A stretch of 64,000 nucleotides of DNA from Burkholderia sp. Nafp2/4-1b (GCF_003635165.1 NZ_ML058608.1:248001-312000); one strand, 5' to 3'. Positions 1-9,783 are shown, counted from the stretch's first letter. Translations and numbers: made by a program. The notes: generated by a model from the letters alone, not told the origin.

Positions 1-1737
1 GGCAACTTCGCGGTCGGCATCATCGTGTTCGTGATCCTGATGATCATCAACTTCATGGTGATCACGAAGGGCGCGGGGCGGATCGCCGAAGTGTCCGCGC
101 GCTTCACGCTCGACGCGATGCCCGGCAAGCAGATGGCGATCGACGCCGACCTGAACGCCGGCCTCATCAACGAAGAGCAGGCCCGCAAGCGGCGCCTGGC
201 CGTATCGCAGGAAGCCGAGTTCTACGGGTCGATGGACGGCGCGTCGAAGTTCGTGCGCGGCGACGCGATCGCGGGCCTGATCATCATGGCGATCAACGTG
301 ATCGGCGGGCTGATCGTCGGGATGGTCCAGCACGACATGAGCTTCGCCGCGGCCGGCACCAACTACACGCTGCTGACGATCGGCGACGGCCTCGTCGCGC
401 AGATCCCGTCGCTGGTGATCTCGACCGCGGCCGGCGTGATCGTGTCGCGCGTCGCGACCGACGAGGACATCGGCACGCAGATCACCGGCCAGCTGTTCAC
501 GAACCCGCGCGTGCTGACGATTACCGGCGCGATCATCGTGCTGATGGGGCTGATCCCGGGCATGCCGCACTTCGCGTTCCTCGCGCTTGGCGGCGGCGCG
601 ATCTGGCTGGCCCGCACGCAGACGCGCCGCGCGGCCGCCCGCGTGGCAGCCGGCGACGTGACCGAGATCGCGCCGCCCGCCGCATTGCCGGGTGACAGCC
701 ACGAGGCGACCTGGGACGACGTGCAGCTGATCGACCCGCTCGGCCTCGAGGTCGGCTACCGGCTGATTCCGCTCGTCGACAAGAACAGCGACGGCGAGCT
801 GCTCAAGCGCATCAAGAGCATCCGCAAGAAATTCGCGCAGGAAATCGGCTTCCTGCCGCCGGTGATCCACATCCGCGACAACCTCGAGCTGCGGCCGAAC
901 GCGTACCGGATCGCGCTGAAGGGCGTCGAGATCGGCGCGGGCGAAGTGTTCCCGGGCCAGTGGCTCGCGATCAACCCGGGCCAGGTGACGGCCGCGCTGC
1001 CGGGCGCCGCGACGCAGGATCCCGCGTTCGGGCTGCCGGCCGTATGGATCGACGTCGCGATGCGCGAGCAGGCGCAGGTGTACGGCTACACGGTCGTCGA
1101 TGCGAGCACGGTCGTCGCGACGCACCTGAACCATCTGGTCGTCCAGCACGCGGCCGAACTGCTCGGCCGCCAGGAAGTGCAGTCGCTCGTCGAGCGCACC
1201 GGCAAGGATGCGCCGTCGCTCGTCGAGGACCTCGTGCCGAAGACGATCTCGCTGACCACGCTGCAGAAAGTGCTGCAGAACCTGCTCGAGGAAGGCGTGC
1301 CGATCCGCGACATGCGCACGATCCTCGAGGCCGTGTCCGAACACGCGGGCCGCGGCGACGCGTACGAGATCACCGCCGCGGTGCGGCTGTCGCTCGGCCG
1401 CGCGATCACGCAGCAGTGGTATCCGGGCGCGGGCGAGATGCAGGTGATGGGTCTCGATTCGAATCTCGAGCGCGTGCTGTCGCAGGCGCTCGCCACCGGC
1501 GCGAACCCGGGCCTCGAGCCCGGCCTCGCGCACAACCTTCTGACCGGCACGCAACAGGCGATGCTGCGTCAACAGAATCTCGGGCTGCCGCCCGTGCTGC
1601 TGGTGCAGCACGCGCTGCGCGCGATGCTCGCGCGTTTCCTGCGCCGCAGCCTGCCGCAACTGAAAGTGCTGTCGTATGCCGAAGTGCCGGACACACGCAC
1701 GATCAAAGTCGTTAACGTCATCGGGGGTTCCGCTTGA
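1..1737 (+). CDS. flhA: FlhA, flagellar type III export membrane protein (5'-truncated by window)
   Basis: FlhA is the export-gate component of the flagellar type III secretion apparatus in the inner membrane. The reading frame is open from base 1, so the first part of the gene lies outside the window; the first residues seen are GNFAVGIIVF. The visible part has the end of the FHIPEP signature (AMPGKQMAIDADLNAG near the left edge), further hydrophobic segments to about base 560, then the large cytoplasmic domain with DPLGLEVGYRLIPLVD near base 735. The stop TGA overlaps the TTG start of flhF, which implies translational coupling. The other flagellar genes that follow support the call. Confidence 0.96.
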   Translation, partial: GNFAVGIIVFVILMIINFMVITKGAGRIAEVSARFTLDAMPGKQMAIDADLNAGLINEEQARKRRLAVSQEAEFYGSMDGASKFVRGDAIAGLIIMAINVIGGLIVGMVQHDMSFAAAGTNYTLLTIGDGLVAQIPSLVISTAAGVIVSRVATDEDIGTQITGQLFTNPRVLTITGAIIVLMGLIPGMPHFAFLALGGGAIWLARTQTRRAAARVAAGDVTEIAPPAALPGDSHEATWDDVQLIDPLGLEVGYRLIPLVDKNSDGELLKRIKSIRKKFAQEIGFLPPVIHIRDNLELRPNAYRIALKGVEIGAGEVFPGQWLAINPGQVTAALPGAATQDPAFGLPAVWIDVAMREQAQVYGYTVVDASTVVATHLNHLVVQHAAELLGRQEVQSLVERTGKDAPSLVEDLVPKTISLTTLQKVLQNLLEEGVPIRDMRTILEAVSEHAGRGDAYEITAAVRLSLGRAITQQWYPGAGEMQVMGLDSNLERVLSQALATGANPGLEPGLAHNLLTGTQQAMLRQQNLGLPPVLLVQHALRAMLARFLRRSLPQLKVLSYAEVPDTRTIKVVNVIGGSA

Positions 1738-3524
1738 ACATTCGCAAATTCACCGGCGCGACGAGCCGCGACGCGCTTCGTCTCGTGCGCGAGGCACTGG
1801 GCGCCGACGCCGTCGTGCTGTCGAACCGCACGCTCGATGACGGCAGCGTCGAAATCGTCGCACTCGCCGATTCGGATCTCGCCGCGGTCGCGCCGCCGGC
1901 CGCCGCGCGTCCGCGCAGCTTCGCGTCGCGCGCAGGGGAATCCGTGCCGGCCGCCGCCGTCCCCGGCATCGTGTCGCGTCCGGGCGCCGCGCCCGCGCGC
2001 CCGGCCGTCAATCCGTATGCAGCGGGCGACGGCGGGTTGCCGGACGTGTTCTCGTCGGTGTTCGGCGCGAGCGCCGACACGGCAGCGCCGGCTGCGGAAC
2101 CGGCCGGCTTCGACGCCGACGCGCACGCCATCGACGCGGCAGCGCCGTCGCCGGTTGCGTCCGCCGCTGCTTCGGCCCCTGTCTCCGCTATCGACGCAGC
2201 GGCGCCCGGCGCGCCGGCTGCGTCGTCCGAACCCGCGCCGTGGCTCGTCGAGCACGCGAAGCGCCTCACGCAGCAGCGCGAAGCGCTGCTCGCCCGCGCG
2301 CAGGCAACGCCGGCCGCCCCGCAGGCGCCGGCCCGCCCGCAGCACGACGCCGCGGCCGCGACGCCGGCCGGCTGGGCGCGCGACATCATGCGCGATGCCG
2401 AGCGCCGGATGCCGTCCGCCGCCGCGATGCGCGCCAGCGAAACGAGCGCTGCTGCAAAACCGGCCGAACGCACGCGCTTGTCCTCCGAGGCTGCCGCCGC
2501 GGTGGCCGATGCGGTGAAAGCGCGCATCGAGGGCATCGTCAACGACACGGTGATGCATGAGCTCGGCGCAATGCGCGGGATGATGGAAGAGCAGTTCGAC
2601 AGCCTGATGTGGCACGACCGCCAGCGTCGCAGCCCGGTGCACGGCGCGCTGACCAAGCACCTGTTCTCGGCCGGTTTCTCCGCGCAGCTGGTGCGCATGC
2701 TGGTCGACAACCTGCCGTCCGGCGACGATGCGCAGACCTTCGAACAGGCTGCCGACTGGGCGCAGTCGGTGCTCGCGGCGAACCTGCCGGTGCTGGAGAA
2801 CGAGGACGCGCTGATGGAGCGCGGCGGCGTGTTCGCGCTGATGGGGCCGACCGGGGTCGGCAAGACGACGACCACCGCGAAGCTCGCCGCGCGCTGCGTG
2901 ATGCGCTTCGGCGCGAGCAAGGTCGCGCTGCTGACCACCGACAGCTACCGGATCGGCGGCCACGAGCAGCTGCGCATCTTCGGCAAGATCCTCGGCGTGC
3001 CGGTGCACGCGGTGAAGGACGCCGGCGACCTCGAGCTCGCGCTGTCCGAGCTGCGCAACAAGCATATCGTGCTGATCGACACGATCGGCATGAGCCAGCG
3101 CGACCGCGCGCTGTCCGACCAGATCGCGATGCTGCATGGCGCGAACGCGCCGGTGCAGCGCCTGCTGCTGCTCAACGCGACGAGCCACGGCGACACGCTC
3201 AACGAGGTCGTCCAGGCGTACCGCAGCGCGGCCGAGTATCCCGATCTGGCCGGCTGCATCCTGACCAAGCTCGACGAGGCGACCCACCTCGGCGGCGTGC
3301 TCGACACCGTGATCCGCTACAAGCTGCCGGTGCACTACGTGTCGACCGGCCAGAAGGTGCCGGAGAACCTGTATGTCGCGTCGACCCGATTCCTGCTGAA
3401 AAGCGCGTTCTGTGTGCCGCGCGACGGTTCGCCCTTCGTGCCGCAAGACGAGGACATGCCGACGCTGCTTTCCGCACTGACCGCACGTTCCACCGCCGAG
3501 CTGCACGAGGTGCGATTTGGATAA
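1734..3524 (+). CDS. flhF: FlhF, SRP-type GTPase for flagellar placement
   Basis: A 596-residue SRP-family GTPase that sets flagellar site and number at the cell pole. Domains seen: an N-terminal basic part, a long Ala/Pro-rich linker (about residues 60-230), a helical N region, then the G domain. G1 is GPTGVGKTTTTAK near residue 371, followed by TTDSYRIGGHEQL, IDTIGMSQRD in place of the usual DTAG, and TKLDEA. The start is TTG, overlapping the flhA stop in TTGA; no better ATG lies nearby. It overlaps the next gene by 8 bp, so flhA-flhF-flhG form one unit. Confidence 0.95.
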   Translation: MNIRKFTGATSRDALRLVREALGADAVVLSNRTLDDGSVEIVALADSDLAAVAPPAAARPRSFASRAGESVPAAAVPGIVSRPGAAPARPAVNPYAAGDGGLPDVFSSVFGASADTAAPAAEPAGFDADAHAIDAAAPSPVASAAASAPVSAIDAAAPGAPAASSEPAPWLVEHAKRLTQQREALLARAQATPAAPQAPARPQHDAAAATPAGWARDIMRDAERRMPSAAAMRASETSAAAKPAERTRLSSEAAAAVADAVKARIEGIVNDTVMHELGAMRGMMEEQFDSLMWHDRQRRSPVHGALTKHLFSAGFSAQLVRMLVDNLPSGDDAQTFEQAADWAQSVLAANLPVLENEDALMERGGVFALMGPTGVGKTTTTAKLAARCVMRFGASKVALLTTDSYRIGGHEQLRIFGKILGVPVHAVKDAGDLELALSELRNKHIVLIDTIGMSQRDRALSDQIAMLHGANAPVQRLLLLNATSHGDTLNEVVQAYRSAAEYPDLAGCILTKLDEATHLGGVLDTVIRYKLPVHYVSTGQKVPENLYVASTRFLLKSAFCVPRDGSPFVPQDEDMPTLLSALTARSTAELHEVRFG

Positions 3525-4335
3525 ACGGATCATCGATCAGGCCGAAGGGCTGCGGCGCCTGCTCGCCGGGCGTGCGTCGCGCATCGTCGCGGTGACGGGC
3601 GGGCCGGCGGGTGTCGGCTGCACGACGACCGTCGTCAACGTCGCGGCCGCGCTGGCCGCGCTCGGCAAGGACGTGCTCGTCGTCGACGAGCGCGCCGACG
3701 TGCAGTCGGCCGCGGCGACCCTCGCCGGCGCGTGGCTGCGCGACGGCGAGCGCACGCGGGTGGCCGCCGGCTTCGGCCTGTGCGCGGCCGCGCAGCTCGC
3801 GCGCGACGGCTACAGCGACACGCAGCTGAGCGACTTCATCGACGGCCAGGCCGACATCGTGCTGGTCGACGCGCAGCTCGGCGCGGACGGGACCTTCTCC
3901 GCGCTCGCGCGCGAGGCGCACGACGTGCTGATCGTCACGCGGGTCGCCGCGCAGGCGATCACCGAGGCGTACGCGTGCATGAAGCGCCTGCATTTCGCGC
4001 ACGCGGTCGCGCAGTTCCGCGTGCTGACCAACCACGTCGGCAGTCATGCCGACGCCAGAACCGCATTCGACAACCTCGCGGGCGTCGCGAGCCGCTACCT
4101 GGCGGTGTCGATCGCCGACGCCGGCTGCGTGAGCGCCGATCCGCTCGTCGAGCATGCGCGCGACCTGATGCATACCGCGGTCGACGCGTTCCCGTCGTCG
4201 GCTGCCGCGCGCGATTACCGGCAGATTGCCGCCGACCTGCTGTACTGGCCGATGCGTCCGAGCACGGGCGCCGGGCGGGCCGTGCATGCGGGCGGCAAAC
4301 CGTCGTACGAGGCGGGTGCGGCGCACGCCGCGTGA
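3517..4335 (+). CDS. flhG: FlhG/FleN-type MinD-like protein with altered P-loop
   Basis: A 272-residue member of the MinD/ParA deviant Walker family, which partners FlhF to limit flagellar number. It starts at a TTG inside the end of flhF. The nucleotide-binding loop, about residues 28-36, reads GGPAGVGCTTT. The family consensus is GGKGGVGKT, so both the signature lysine and the invariant P-loop lysine appear replaced (by Pro and Cys). The next strand reads VLVVDERAD where MinD has an Asp-rich VVDAD. The fold and position fit FlhG, but ATP hydrolysis may be weak or absent. Confidence 0.88.
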   Translation: MDKRIIDQAEGLRRLLAGRASRIVAVTGGPAGVGCTTTVVNVAAALAALGKDVLVVDERADVQSAAATLAGAWLRDGERTRVAAGFGLCAAAQLARDGYSDTQLSDFIDGQADIVLVDAQLGADGTFSALAREAHDVLIVTRVAAQAITEAYACMKRLHFAHAVAQFRVLTNHVGSHADARTAFDNLAGVASRYLAVSIADAGCVSADPLVEHARDLMHTAVDAFPSSAAARDYRQIAADLLYWPMRPSTGAGRAVHAGGKPSYEAGAAHAA

Positions 4336-4357
4336 GCGCCACCGGAAGGAGAGAGCC

Positions 4358-5092
4358 ATGATGTACAACGCTCAAGGAAAGATGACCCAGGCCGACGTGC
4401 TCGCGCAATATGCGCCGCTCGTGCGGCGCCTGGGGCTGCAGCTCGTCGCGAAGATGCCGGCGAGCGTCGACCTCGACGACCTGATCCAGGCCGGCATGAT
4501 CGGCCTGATGGACGCGGCCGGGCGCTACAAGGAAGACCAGGGCGCGCAGTTCGAGACCTACGCGACGCAGCGCATCCGCGGCGCGATGCTCGACGAGCTG
4601 CGCAGCAACGACTGGCTGCCGCGCAGCCTGCGCAAGACGTCGCGCGAGGTCGAGCACGCGGTGCACCAGGTCGAGCAGAACCTGGGCCGTTCGGCGAGCG
4701 AGACCGAGATCGCCGAGCACCTGAAGATGCCGCTCGACGAATATCAGGGAATGCTGCAGGACCTGCACGGCAGCCAGCTGATCTACTACGAGGATTTCGA
4801 CCGCGCGGCCGACGACGAGCCGTTCCTCGACCGCTATCGCGTCGATCACTCCGATCCGCTGTCGGCGCTGCTCGACGACCACCTGCGCGAGGCGCTCGTC
4901 GACGCGATCGACCGGTTGCCCGAGCGCGAGAAGCTGCTGATGTCGCTGTACTACGAGCGCGGGCTGAACCTGCGCGAGATCGGCGCGGTGCTCGAGGTCA
5001 GCGAGTCGCGCGTGTGCCAGCTGCACAGCCAGGCCGTCGCGCGCCTGCGTGCGCGGCTGCGCGAACAGGCGTGGGTCGGCGCGGAGAACTGA
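4358..5092 (+). CDS. fliA: FliA, flagellar sigma-28 factor
   Basis: A 244-residue RNA polymerase sigma factor that transcribes late flagellar and chemotaxis genes. Region 2 is visible as DLDDLIQAGMIGLMDAAGRY followed by FETYATQRIRGAMLDELR. Region 4 is LREIGAVLEVSESRVCQL near the C terminus. The ATG at 4358 is chosen because GGAAGGAGAG lies about 7 bases upstream and it gives the usual FliA length. It follows flhG by 22 bp, as in many beta-proteobacteria. Confidence 0.96.
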   Translation: MMYNAQGKMTQADVLAQYAPLVRRLGLQLVAKMPASVDLDDLIQAGMIGLMDAAGRYKEDQGAQFETYATQRIRGAMLDELRSNDWLPRSLRKTSREVEHAVHQVEQNLGRSASETEIAEHLKMPLDEYQGMLQDLHGSQLIYYEDFDRAADDEPFLDRYRVDHSDPLSALLDDHLREALVDAIDRLPEREKLLMSLYYERGLNLREIGAVLEVSESRVCQLHSQAVARLRARLREQAWVGAEN

Positions 5093-5162
5093 CCCTTACA
5101 TCGCACCCACGCGCCGACGCCGCGCGTGGCGCGCGCGGCGCACAATTCCCGCGCCGATTTGC

Positions 5163-5168
5163 TACAAT
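5163..5168 (+). promoter_or_regulatory. -10 element for the ahcY riboswitch transcript
   Basis: TACAAT lies 12 bp before the riboswitch P1 stem, so transcription would start at about 5175. The -35 region is poor (GCACAA around 5140). The location just before a recognisable riboswitch makes this the likely ahcY promoter. Confidence 0.6.
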
Positions 5169-5180
5169 CCCTCCCGTTTT

Positions 5181-5289
5181 CCGAGGAGCGTTGCGACGGA
5201 CCATCCTGCGTCCGCCAGGCTCGGAGAGCTTCACCAAGCAGCCGTGCGGCGAGTTTCGCGCCGGCCCCGCTTCCTGAACGGCGCTCACG
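5181..5289 (+). promoter_or_regulatory. S-adenosylhomocysteine (SAH) riboswitch upstream of ahcY
   Basis: The leader has the conserved blocks of the SAH riboswitch aptamer in order: CCGAGGAGCGTTGCGACGG (5181), a variable hairpin ending in GCCAGGCTCGG (5214-5224), a variable insert, then AACGGCGCTCAC (5277-5288). CCGAG pairs with CTCGG for P1, and GAGCG can pair with CGCTC for the pseudoknot. This class binds SAH and turns on ahcY when SAH accumulates in Proteobacteria. The ribosome binding site of ahcY follows 27 bp later, so control of translation or early elongation is likely. Confidence 0.92.
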
Positions 5290-5327
5290 TCACCAATTTC
5301 TAGAACTTTTTTAGAAAGGAGGGCGTG

Positions 5328-6746
5328 ATGAACGCCATTATCGATTCCAAGGCTTCCAACGATTACGTCGTCGCCGACATGGCACTTGCCGGCTGGGGCC
5401 GCAAGGAACTGAACATCGCCGAGACCGAAATGCCGGGCCTCGTGCAGATCCGCGACGAATACAAGGCGCAGCAGCCGCTGAAGGGCGCGCGCATCGCCGG
5501 TTCGCTGCACATGACGATCCAGACGGGCGTGCTGATCGAGACGCTGAAGGCACTCGGCGCCGACGTGCGCTGGGCGTCGTGCAACATCTTCTCGACGCAG
5601 GATCACGCCGCGGCCGCGATCGTCGAAGCCGGCACGCCGGTGTTCGCGTTCAAGGGCGAGTCGCTCGACGAGTACTGGGAGTTCTCGCACCGCATCTTCG
5701 AATGGCCGAACGGCGAATTCGCGAACATGATCCTGGACGACGGCGGCGACGCAACGCTGCTGCTGATCCTCGGCTCGAAGGCCGAGAAGGATCGTTCGGT
5801 GATCGCGAAGCCGACCAACGAGGAAGAAGTCGCGCTGTACAAGTCGATCGCGAAGCACCTCGACGCCGATCCGACCTGGTACTCGACGCGCCTCGCGCAC
5901 ATCAAGGGCGTGACCGAAGAAACCACGACCGGCGTGCACCGCCTGTACCAGATGGAAAAGGACGGCCGCCTGCCGTTCCCGGCGTTCAACGTGAACGACT
6001 CGGTCACGAAATCGAAGTTCGACAACCTGTACGGCTGCCGTGAGTCGCTCGTCGACGGCATCAAGCGCGCGACCGACGTGATGATCGCGGGCAAGGTCGC
6101 GGTCGTCGCGGGCTACGGCGACGTGGGCAAGGGCTGCGCGCAGTCGCTGCGCGGCCTCGGCGCGACCGTGTGGGTCACCGAAATCGACCCGATCTGCGCG
6201 CTGCAGGCGGCGATGGAAGGCTACCGCGTCGTGACGATGGAATACGCGGCCGACAAGGCCGACATCTTCGTGACGGCGACCGGCAACTACCACGTGATCA
6301 ACCACGATCACATGAAGGCGATGCGCCACAACGCGATCGTCTGCAACATCGGCCACTTCGACTCGGAAATCGACGTCGCGTCGACCCGCCAGTACCAGTG
6401 GGAAAACATCAAGCCGCAGGTCGACCACATCATCTTCCCGGATGGCAAGCGCGTGATCCTGCTGGCCGAAGGCCGCCTGGTGAACCTCGGCTGCGCGACC
6501 GGCCACCCGTCGTTCGTGATGTCGAACTCGTTCGCGAACCAGACGCTCGCGCAGATCGAGCTGTTCGTGCGCGGCGCCGAGTACGAAAACAAGGTGTACG
6601 TGCTGCCGAAGCATCTCGATGAGAAGGTCGCGCGCCTGCACCTCGCGCGCATCGGCGCGAACCTGTCCGTGCTGTCGGACGAGCAGGCGTCGTACATCGG
6701 CGTGCAGAAGGACGGCCCGTTCAAGCCGAACCACTACCGCTATTGA
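5328..6746 (+). CDS. ahcY: Adenosylhomocysteinase (SAH hydrolase)
   Basis: Converts S-adenosylhomocysteine to adenosine and homocysteine in the cytoplasm, relieving inhibition of methyltransferases. The 472-residue length and the motifs [12 protein letters not shown] (substrate), [26 protein letters not shown] (active-site Lys) and the NAD-binding [13 protein letters not shown] near residue 259 are typical; the C terminus KPNHYRY is the classic one. An in-frame GTG lies just upstream at 5325, but the AAGGAGGG at 5316-5323 is spaced for the ATG at 5328. It is controlled by the SAH riboswitch in its leader. Confidence 0.97.
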   Translation: MNAIIDSKASNDYVVADMALAGWGRKELNIAETEMPGLVQIRDEYKAQQPLKGARIAGSLHMTIQTGVLIETLKALGADVRWASCNIFSTQDHAAAAIVEAGTPVFAFKGESLDEYWEFSHRIFEWPNGEFANMILDDGGDATLLLILGSKAEKDRSVIAKPTNEEEVALYKSIAKHLDADPTWYSTRLAHIKGVTEETTTGVHRLYQMEKDGRLPFPAFNVNDSVTKSKFDNLYGCRESLVDGIKRATDVMIAGKVAVVAGYGDVGKGCAQSLRGLGATVWVTEIDPICALQAAMEGYRVVTMEYAADKADIFVTATGNYHVINHDHMKAMRHNAIVCNIGHFDSEIDVASTRQYQWENIKPQVDHIIFPDGKRVILLAEGRLVNLGCATGHPSFVMSNSFANQTLAQIELFVRGAEYENKVYVLPKHLDEKVARLHLARIGANLSVLSDEQASYIGVQKDGPFKPNHYRY

Positions 6747-6909
6747 TGTGCCGCCGCCGCGCCGCGCATGCCCGAAACCGGCGTGCGCGGTGCGGCGGCA
6801 CGGTGCCGGATCGCCGGCCGTCGCATCGTGCCCGCGGGCACGCGCGGCGGCCGGCGGCGGTTACCGCGCGCATTGATCGACCAGATCGACAACCGAACCG
6901 GAGCCCTCC

Positions 6910-7263
6910 ATGAGCGTCATCCTCACCTGGGTCATCAACGCCCTCGCGCTGCTGATCATCACGTACCTCGTGCCGTCGATCCACATCAAGAGCTTCGGCA
7001 CGGCGCTGATCATCGCGGTCGTGCTCGGCCTGATCAACACGGTGATCCGTCCGGTGCTGATCCTGCTGACGCTGCCCGTCACGATCGTCACGCTCGGGGT
7101 GTTCATCCTCGTCGTGAACGCGCTGTGCTTCTGGTTCGCGTCGTCGCTGCTGAAGGGCTTCGAGGTGTCGGGTTTCTGGTCCGCGTTCTTCGGTTCGATC
7201 CTGTACAGCATCGTGTCGTGGCTGCTGTCCGCGCTGATCTTCGGGCAGCGCGACATCGGCTGA
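6910..7263 (+). CDS. Phage holin family IV-type small membrane protein
   Basis: A 117-residue protein made of about four hydrophobic helices, with the pattern of the Pfam family for 4TMS phage holin superfamily IV: GLINTVIRPVLILLTLPVTI then LGVFILVVNALCFW. Despite the family name these are chromosomal proteins of unknown function in many proteobacteria. Here it lies between ahcY (163 bp upstream) and metF (24 bp downstream), so it is probably transcribed from the riboswitch promoter. There is no phage gene around it. A role in the methyl cycle is only suggested by position. Confidence 0.8.
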   Translation: MSVILTWVINALALLIITYLVPSIHIKSFGTALIIAVVLGLINTVIRPVLILLTLPVTIVTLGVFILVVNALCFWFASSLLKGFEVSGFWSAFFGSILYSIVSWLLSALIFGQRDIG

Positions 7264-7287
7264 CGGCCGGGCCCACTCTTGCGAATC

Positions 7288-8118
7288 ATGAAATCGTTCG
7301 AACTTTCGTTTGAATTCTTCCCGCCCAAGACGGCGGACGGCGTCGAGAAGCTGCGCGCGACACGTGCGCAGCTGATGCCGCTGAAGCCGAAATTCGTCTC
7401 CGTGACGTTCGGCGCCGGCGGTTCGACGCAGCAGGGCACGCTCGATACCGTGCTCGACATGCAGAAGGACGGCCTCGAGGCCGCGCCGCACCTGTCGTGC
7501 ATCGGCTCGTCGCGCGACAGCCTGCGCGCGATTCTCGACCAGTACCGCTCGCACGGCATCCGGCATATCGTCGCGCTGCGCGGCGACCTGCCGTCGGGGA
7601 TGGGCGAGGTCGGCGAGCTGCGCTATGCGTCGGAGCTCGTCAGCTTCATCCGCGCCGAGCATGGCGACTGGTTCCACATCGAAGTCGCCGGCTATCCGGA
7701 GTACCACCCGCAATCGCGCTCGCCGAAGGCCGATCTCGAGAACTTCGCGCGCAAGGTGAAAGCCGGCGCGAATTCCGCGATCACGCAGTACTTCTTCAAC
7801 GCCGACGCGTATTTCCGCTTCGTCGACGATGCGCGCAAGCTGGGTGTGGACGTGCCGATCGTGCCGGGCATCATGCCGATCACGAACTTCTCGCAGCTGA
7901 TGCGCTTCTCGGACATGTGCGGCGCGGAAGTGCCGCGCTGGGTCGCGCGCCGGCTCGAGAGCTTCGGCGACGATCGCGACGCGATCCGCGCGTTCGGCGC
8001 GGACGTCGTCACCGATCTGTGCCGACGCCTGATCGACGCGGGCGTGCCGGGTCTGCATTTCTACACGCTGAACGCGGCGTCCGCCACGCGGACCATCTGC
8101 GAACGGCTCGCCGGTTAA
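7288..8118 (+). CDS. metF: Methylenetetrahydrofolate reductase
   Basis: Flavoenzyme reducing 5,10-methylene-THF to 5-methyl-THF, the methyl donor for methionine synthesis. It is 276 residues, the usual bacterial length. Motifs: SFEFFPPKT at the N terminus with the catalytic Glu, SVTFGAGGSTQQGT, HIVALRGDLPSG, and VPGIMPITNFSQL. The ATG at 7288 is preferred to the upstream TTG at 7279, since it matches the family N terminus. Together with ahcY it closes the homocysteine-to-methionine part of the methyl cycle. A strong terminator follows. Confidence 0.95.
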   Translation: MKSFELSFEFFPPKTADGVEKLRATRAQLMPLKPKFVSVTFGAGGSTQQGTLDTVLDMQKDGLEAAPHLSCIGSSRDSLRAILDQYRSHGIRHIVALRGDLPSGMGEVGELRYASELVSFIRAEHGDWFHIEVAGYPEYHPQSRSPKADLENFARKVKAGANSAITQYFFNADAYFRFVDDARKLGVDVPIVPGIMPITNFSQLMRFSDMCGAEVPRWVARRLESFGDDRDAIRAFGADVVTDLCRRLIDAGVPGLHFYTLNAASATRTICERLAG

Positions 8119-8140
8119 GCGCCGCACGGCGCCTGCCAGC

Positions 8141-8177
8141 AAAAAGCCCCGCCGGTTTTGTGCCGGCGGGGCTTTTT
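8141..8177. terminator. Bidirectional rho-independent terminator (metF / amidase)
   Basis: The hairpin AGCCCCGCCGG / CCGGCGGGGCT has a 7-nt loop, with A5 before and T7 after, so it works on both strands. It ends metF on the plus strand and the convergent amidase gene on the minus strand. Confidence 0.95.
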
Positions 8178-8223
8178 TTCGACGCGATGCGGTGCTGCGC
8201 GATGCGATGCAATGCGGCGGCGC

Positions 8224-9702
8224 TCAGCGCTGCGCCTGCATCAGCGGCGGCCGTCGATCGAACCACGGCCGCGCCTGTTCGAGCTGGCGCGCGAGTTTCA
8301 GCAGCAACGCATCGTCGGCGTGGCGCGCGACGAACTGCACGCCGATCGGCAGTCCGCGCGCGTTCCAGTAAAGCGGCACCGACATCGCCGGCTGGCCCGT
8401 CAGGTTGAACAGCTCGGTGCAGCCGGCCCACGCGAACGCCTTCTCGGACGCCTTCGCGAGCATTTCCCGCAGCAGCGGCTTCACCGGCAGCGCGCCAAGC
8501 AGCTTCATCTGCGCGGCTTCGAGCGGCGTCGGCTGCAACTCGCCGATCTTCACCGGCGGCCCCGCGAGCGTCGCGCACAGGATCGCGTCGTAGCGCGACA
8601 CGAGGCCCGCGACCTGCACGGTGAGCTGGCGCTGCCATTCGAGCACGTCCGGCAGGCGGGCGCGGGCGACCCGCTTGCCGACCACCGCCATCGCCCACGT
8701 CGCCGGCTCGAATTCCGCACGTTTCGGTGTGCGCCCGGTCAGCGCGCGCGCGCCGAGCACCATCTCCTCGGCGATCGTCGCCCACAGCGTGAGAAAGGTT
8801 TCGGCCGCGCGCGCGTAGTCGATGTGCAGCGTCGCCGGTTCGACGTGATGACCGAGCGATTCGAGGAGCGCGGCCGCGTCGTCGAGCGCCGCGCGCGTGT
8901 CGTCGTCGAGCGCCGGTGCGAGCATCGGGTCGACGACGAGGCCGATCCGCAGCGGGCCCGGCGGCGCGTCGAGTTCGCCGAGAAAGGTGCCGGGCGCGCC
9001 TGGCGGCAGCGTCTGGCCGGTCGTCACGTCGAGCAGCAGCGCGCTGTCGCGCACGCTGCGCGACACCGCATGCTGGACCACCAGCTCGCCGTTCGACGGC
9101 AGGTCGACCAGCAGCGGGTTGCGGCTCGGCTTCAGCCCGAACAGCCCGCAGCACGACGCCGGGATCCGGATCGAGCCGCCGCCGTCGGACGCATGCGCGA
9201 GCGGCACGATGCCGGCGGCGACGGCCGCGGCCGCACCGCCGCTCGAACCGCCGGGCGTGTGATCGAGATTCCACGGATTGCGGCACGCGCCGAACAACTC
9301 GGGTTCGGTGTACGGCATCTGGCCGATTTCCGACGTGTTGGTCTTGCCGAACACGTTGAGCCCGGCTGCACGGCTGCGCGCGATCACCGGCGAATCGTCG
9401 GCGGGAACGAAGTAGCGGTAGTGGCGGCTGCCCATCGACAGCGGCAGCCCGGCGACCGCCGCGCCGAGATCCTTGACGAGATACGGGACGCCGGCGAACG
9501 GCGCGTCGGTGGCGGTGTCGCCAGCGGACTCCGTGCGCTTGCGCGCGGCATCGTAGTCCTGCAGCACGATCGCGTTGATCGCGCCGTTCACCGCTTCGGC
9601 CTGGCCGATCGCGGCGTCGAGCAGTTCGCGCGGGCTGACCTTGCGTTCGCGCACGAGCGTGGCGAGGCCGAGCGCGTCATGCGCGAGATAGTCCGAGTGC
9701 AT
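8224..9702 (-). CDS. Amidase signature family hydrolase
   Basis: A 492-residue enzyme of the amidase signature family, which hydrolyses amide bonds with a Ser-cisSer-Lys triad. The triad is visible: Lys77 in PYLVKDLG, Ser153 in GGSSGG and Ser177 in DGGGSIRIP; the 24-residue spacing of the two serines is that of the family. The substrate cannot be told from sequence; the protein lacks neighbours such as gatC or gatB, so it is not GatA. The ATG at 9702 is chosen for its GGGGGTGA site; frames further upstream are open but unlike the family. Confidence 0.9.
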   Translation of the reverse strand: MHSDYLAHDALGLATLVRERKVSPRELLDAAIGQAEAVNGAINAIVLQDYDAARKRTESAGDTATDAPFAGVPYLVKDLGAAVAGLPLSMGSRHYRYFVPADDSPVIARSRAAGLNVFGKTNTSEIGQMPYTEPELFGACRNPWNLDHTPGGSSGGAAAAVAAGIVPLAHASDGGGSIRIPASCCGLFGLKPSRNPLLVDLPSNGELVVQHAVSRSVRDSALLLDVTTGQTLPPGAPGTFLGELDAPPGPLRIGLVVDPMLAPALDDDTRAALDDAAALLESLGHHVEPATLHIDYARAAETFLTLWATIAEEMVLGARALTGRTPKRAEFEPATWAMAVVGKRVARARLPDVLEWQRQLTVQVAGLVSRYDAILCATLAGPPVKIGELQPTPLEAAQMKLLGALPVKPLLREMLAKASEKAFAWAGCTELFNLTGQPAMSVPLYWNARGLPIGVQFVARHADDALLLKLARQLEQARPWFDRRPPLMQAQR

Positions 9703-9783
9703 CGCTGTCACCCCCGTTGTGACCTGTGGCGATGAAGGGAGAATAACGCGGGCCCGGCGCGCCGGGCCCGCCACGGGCTGTAT

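Noticed and set aside
1569..3533. Very long antisense open frame opposite flhF
   Set aside because: Arg/His-rich translation without family motifs, produced by the high GC and codon bias of the gene on the other strand; the same explains similar long frames opposite gudD, maeB and iorAB.
5093..5160. Terminator after fliA
   Set aside because: GC-rich repeats (GCGCGC) but no T-run; termination may be Rho-dependent or absent.
6747..6909. Leader or RNA element between ahcY and the membrane protein
   Set aside because: GC-rich and without a stable hairpin plus T-run or promoter boxes.
6910..7263. Prophage remnant because of a holin-family protein
   Set aside because: The family is widespread on chromosomes, and no lysin, capsid or integrase gene is near; it sits in a methyl-cycle operon.
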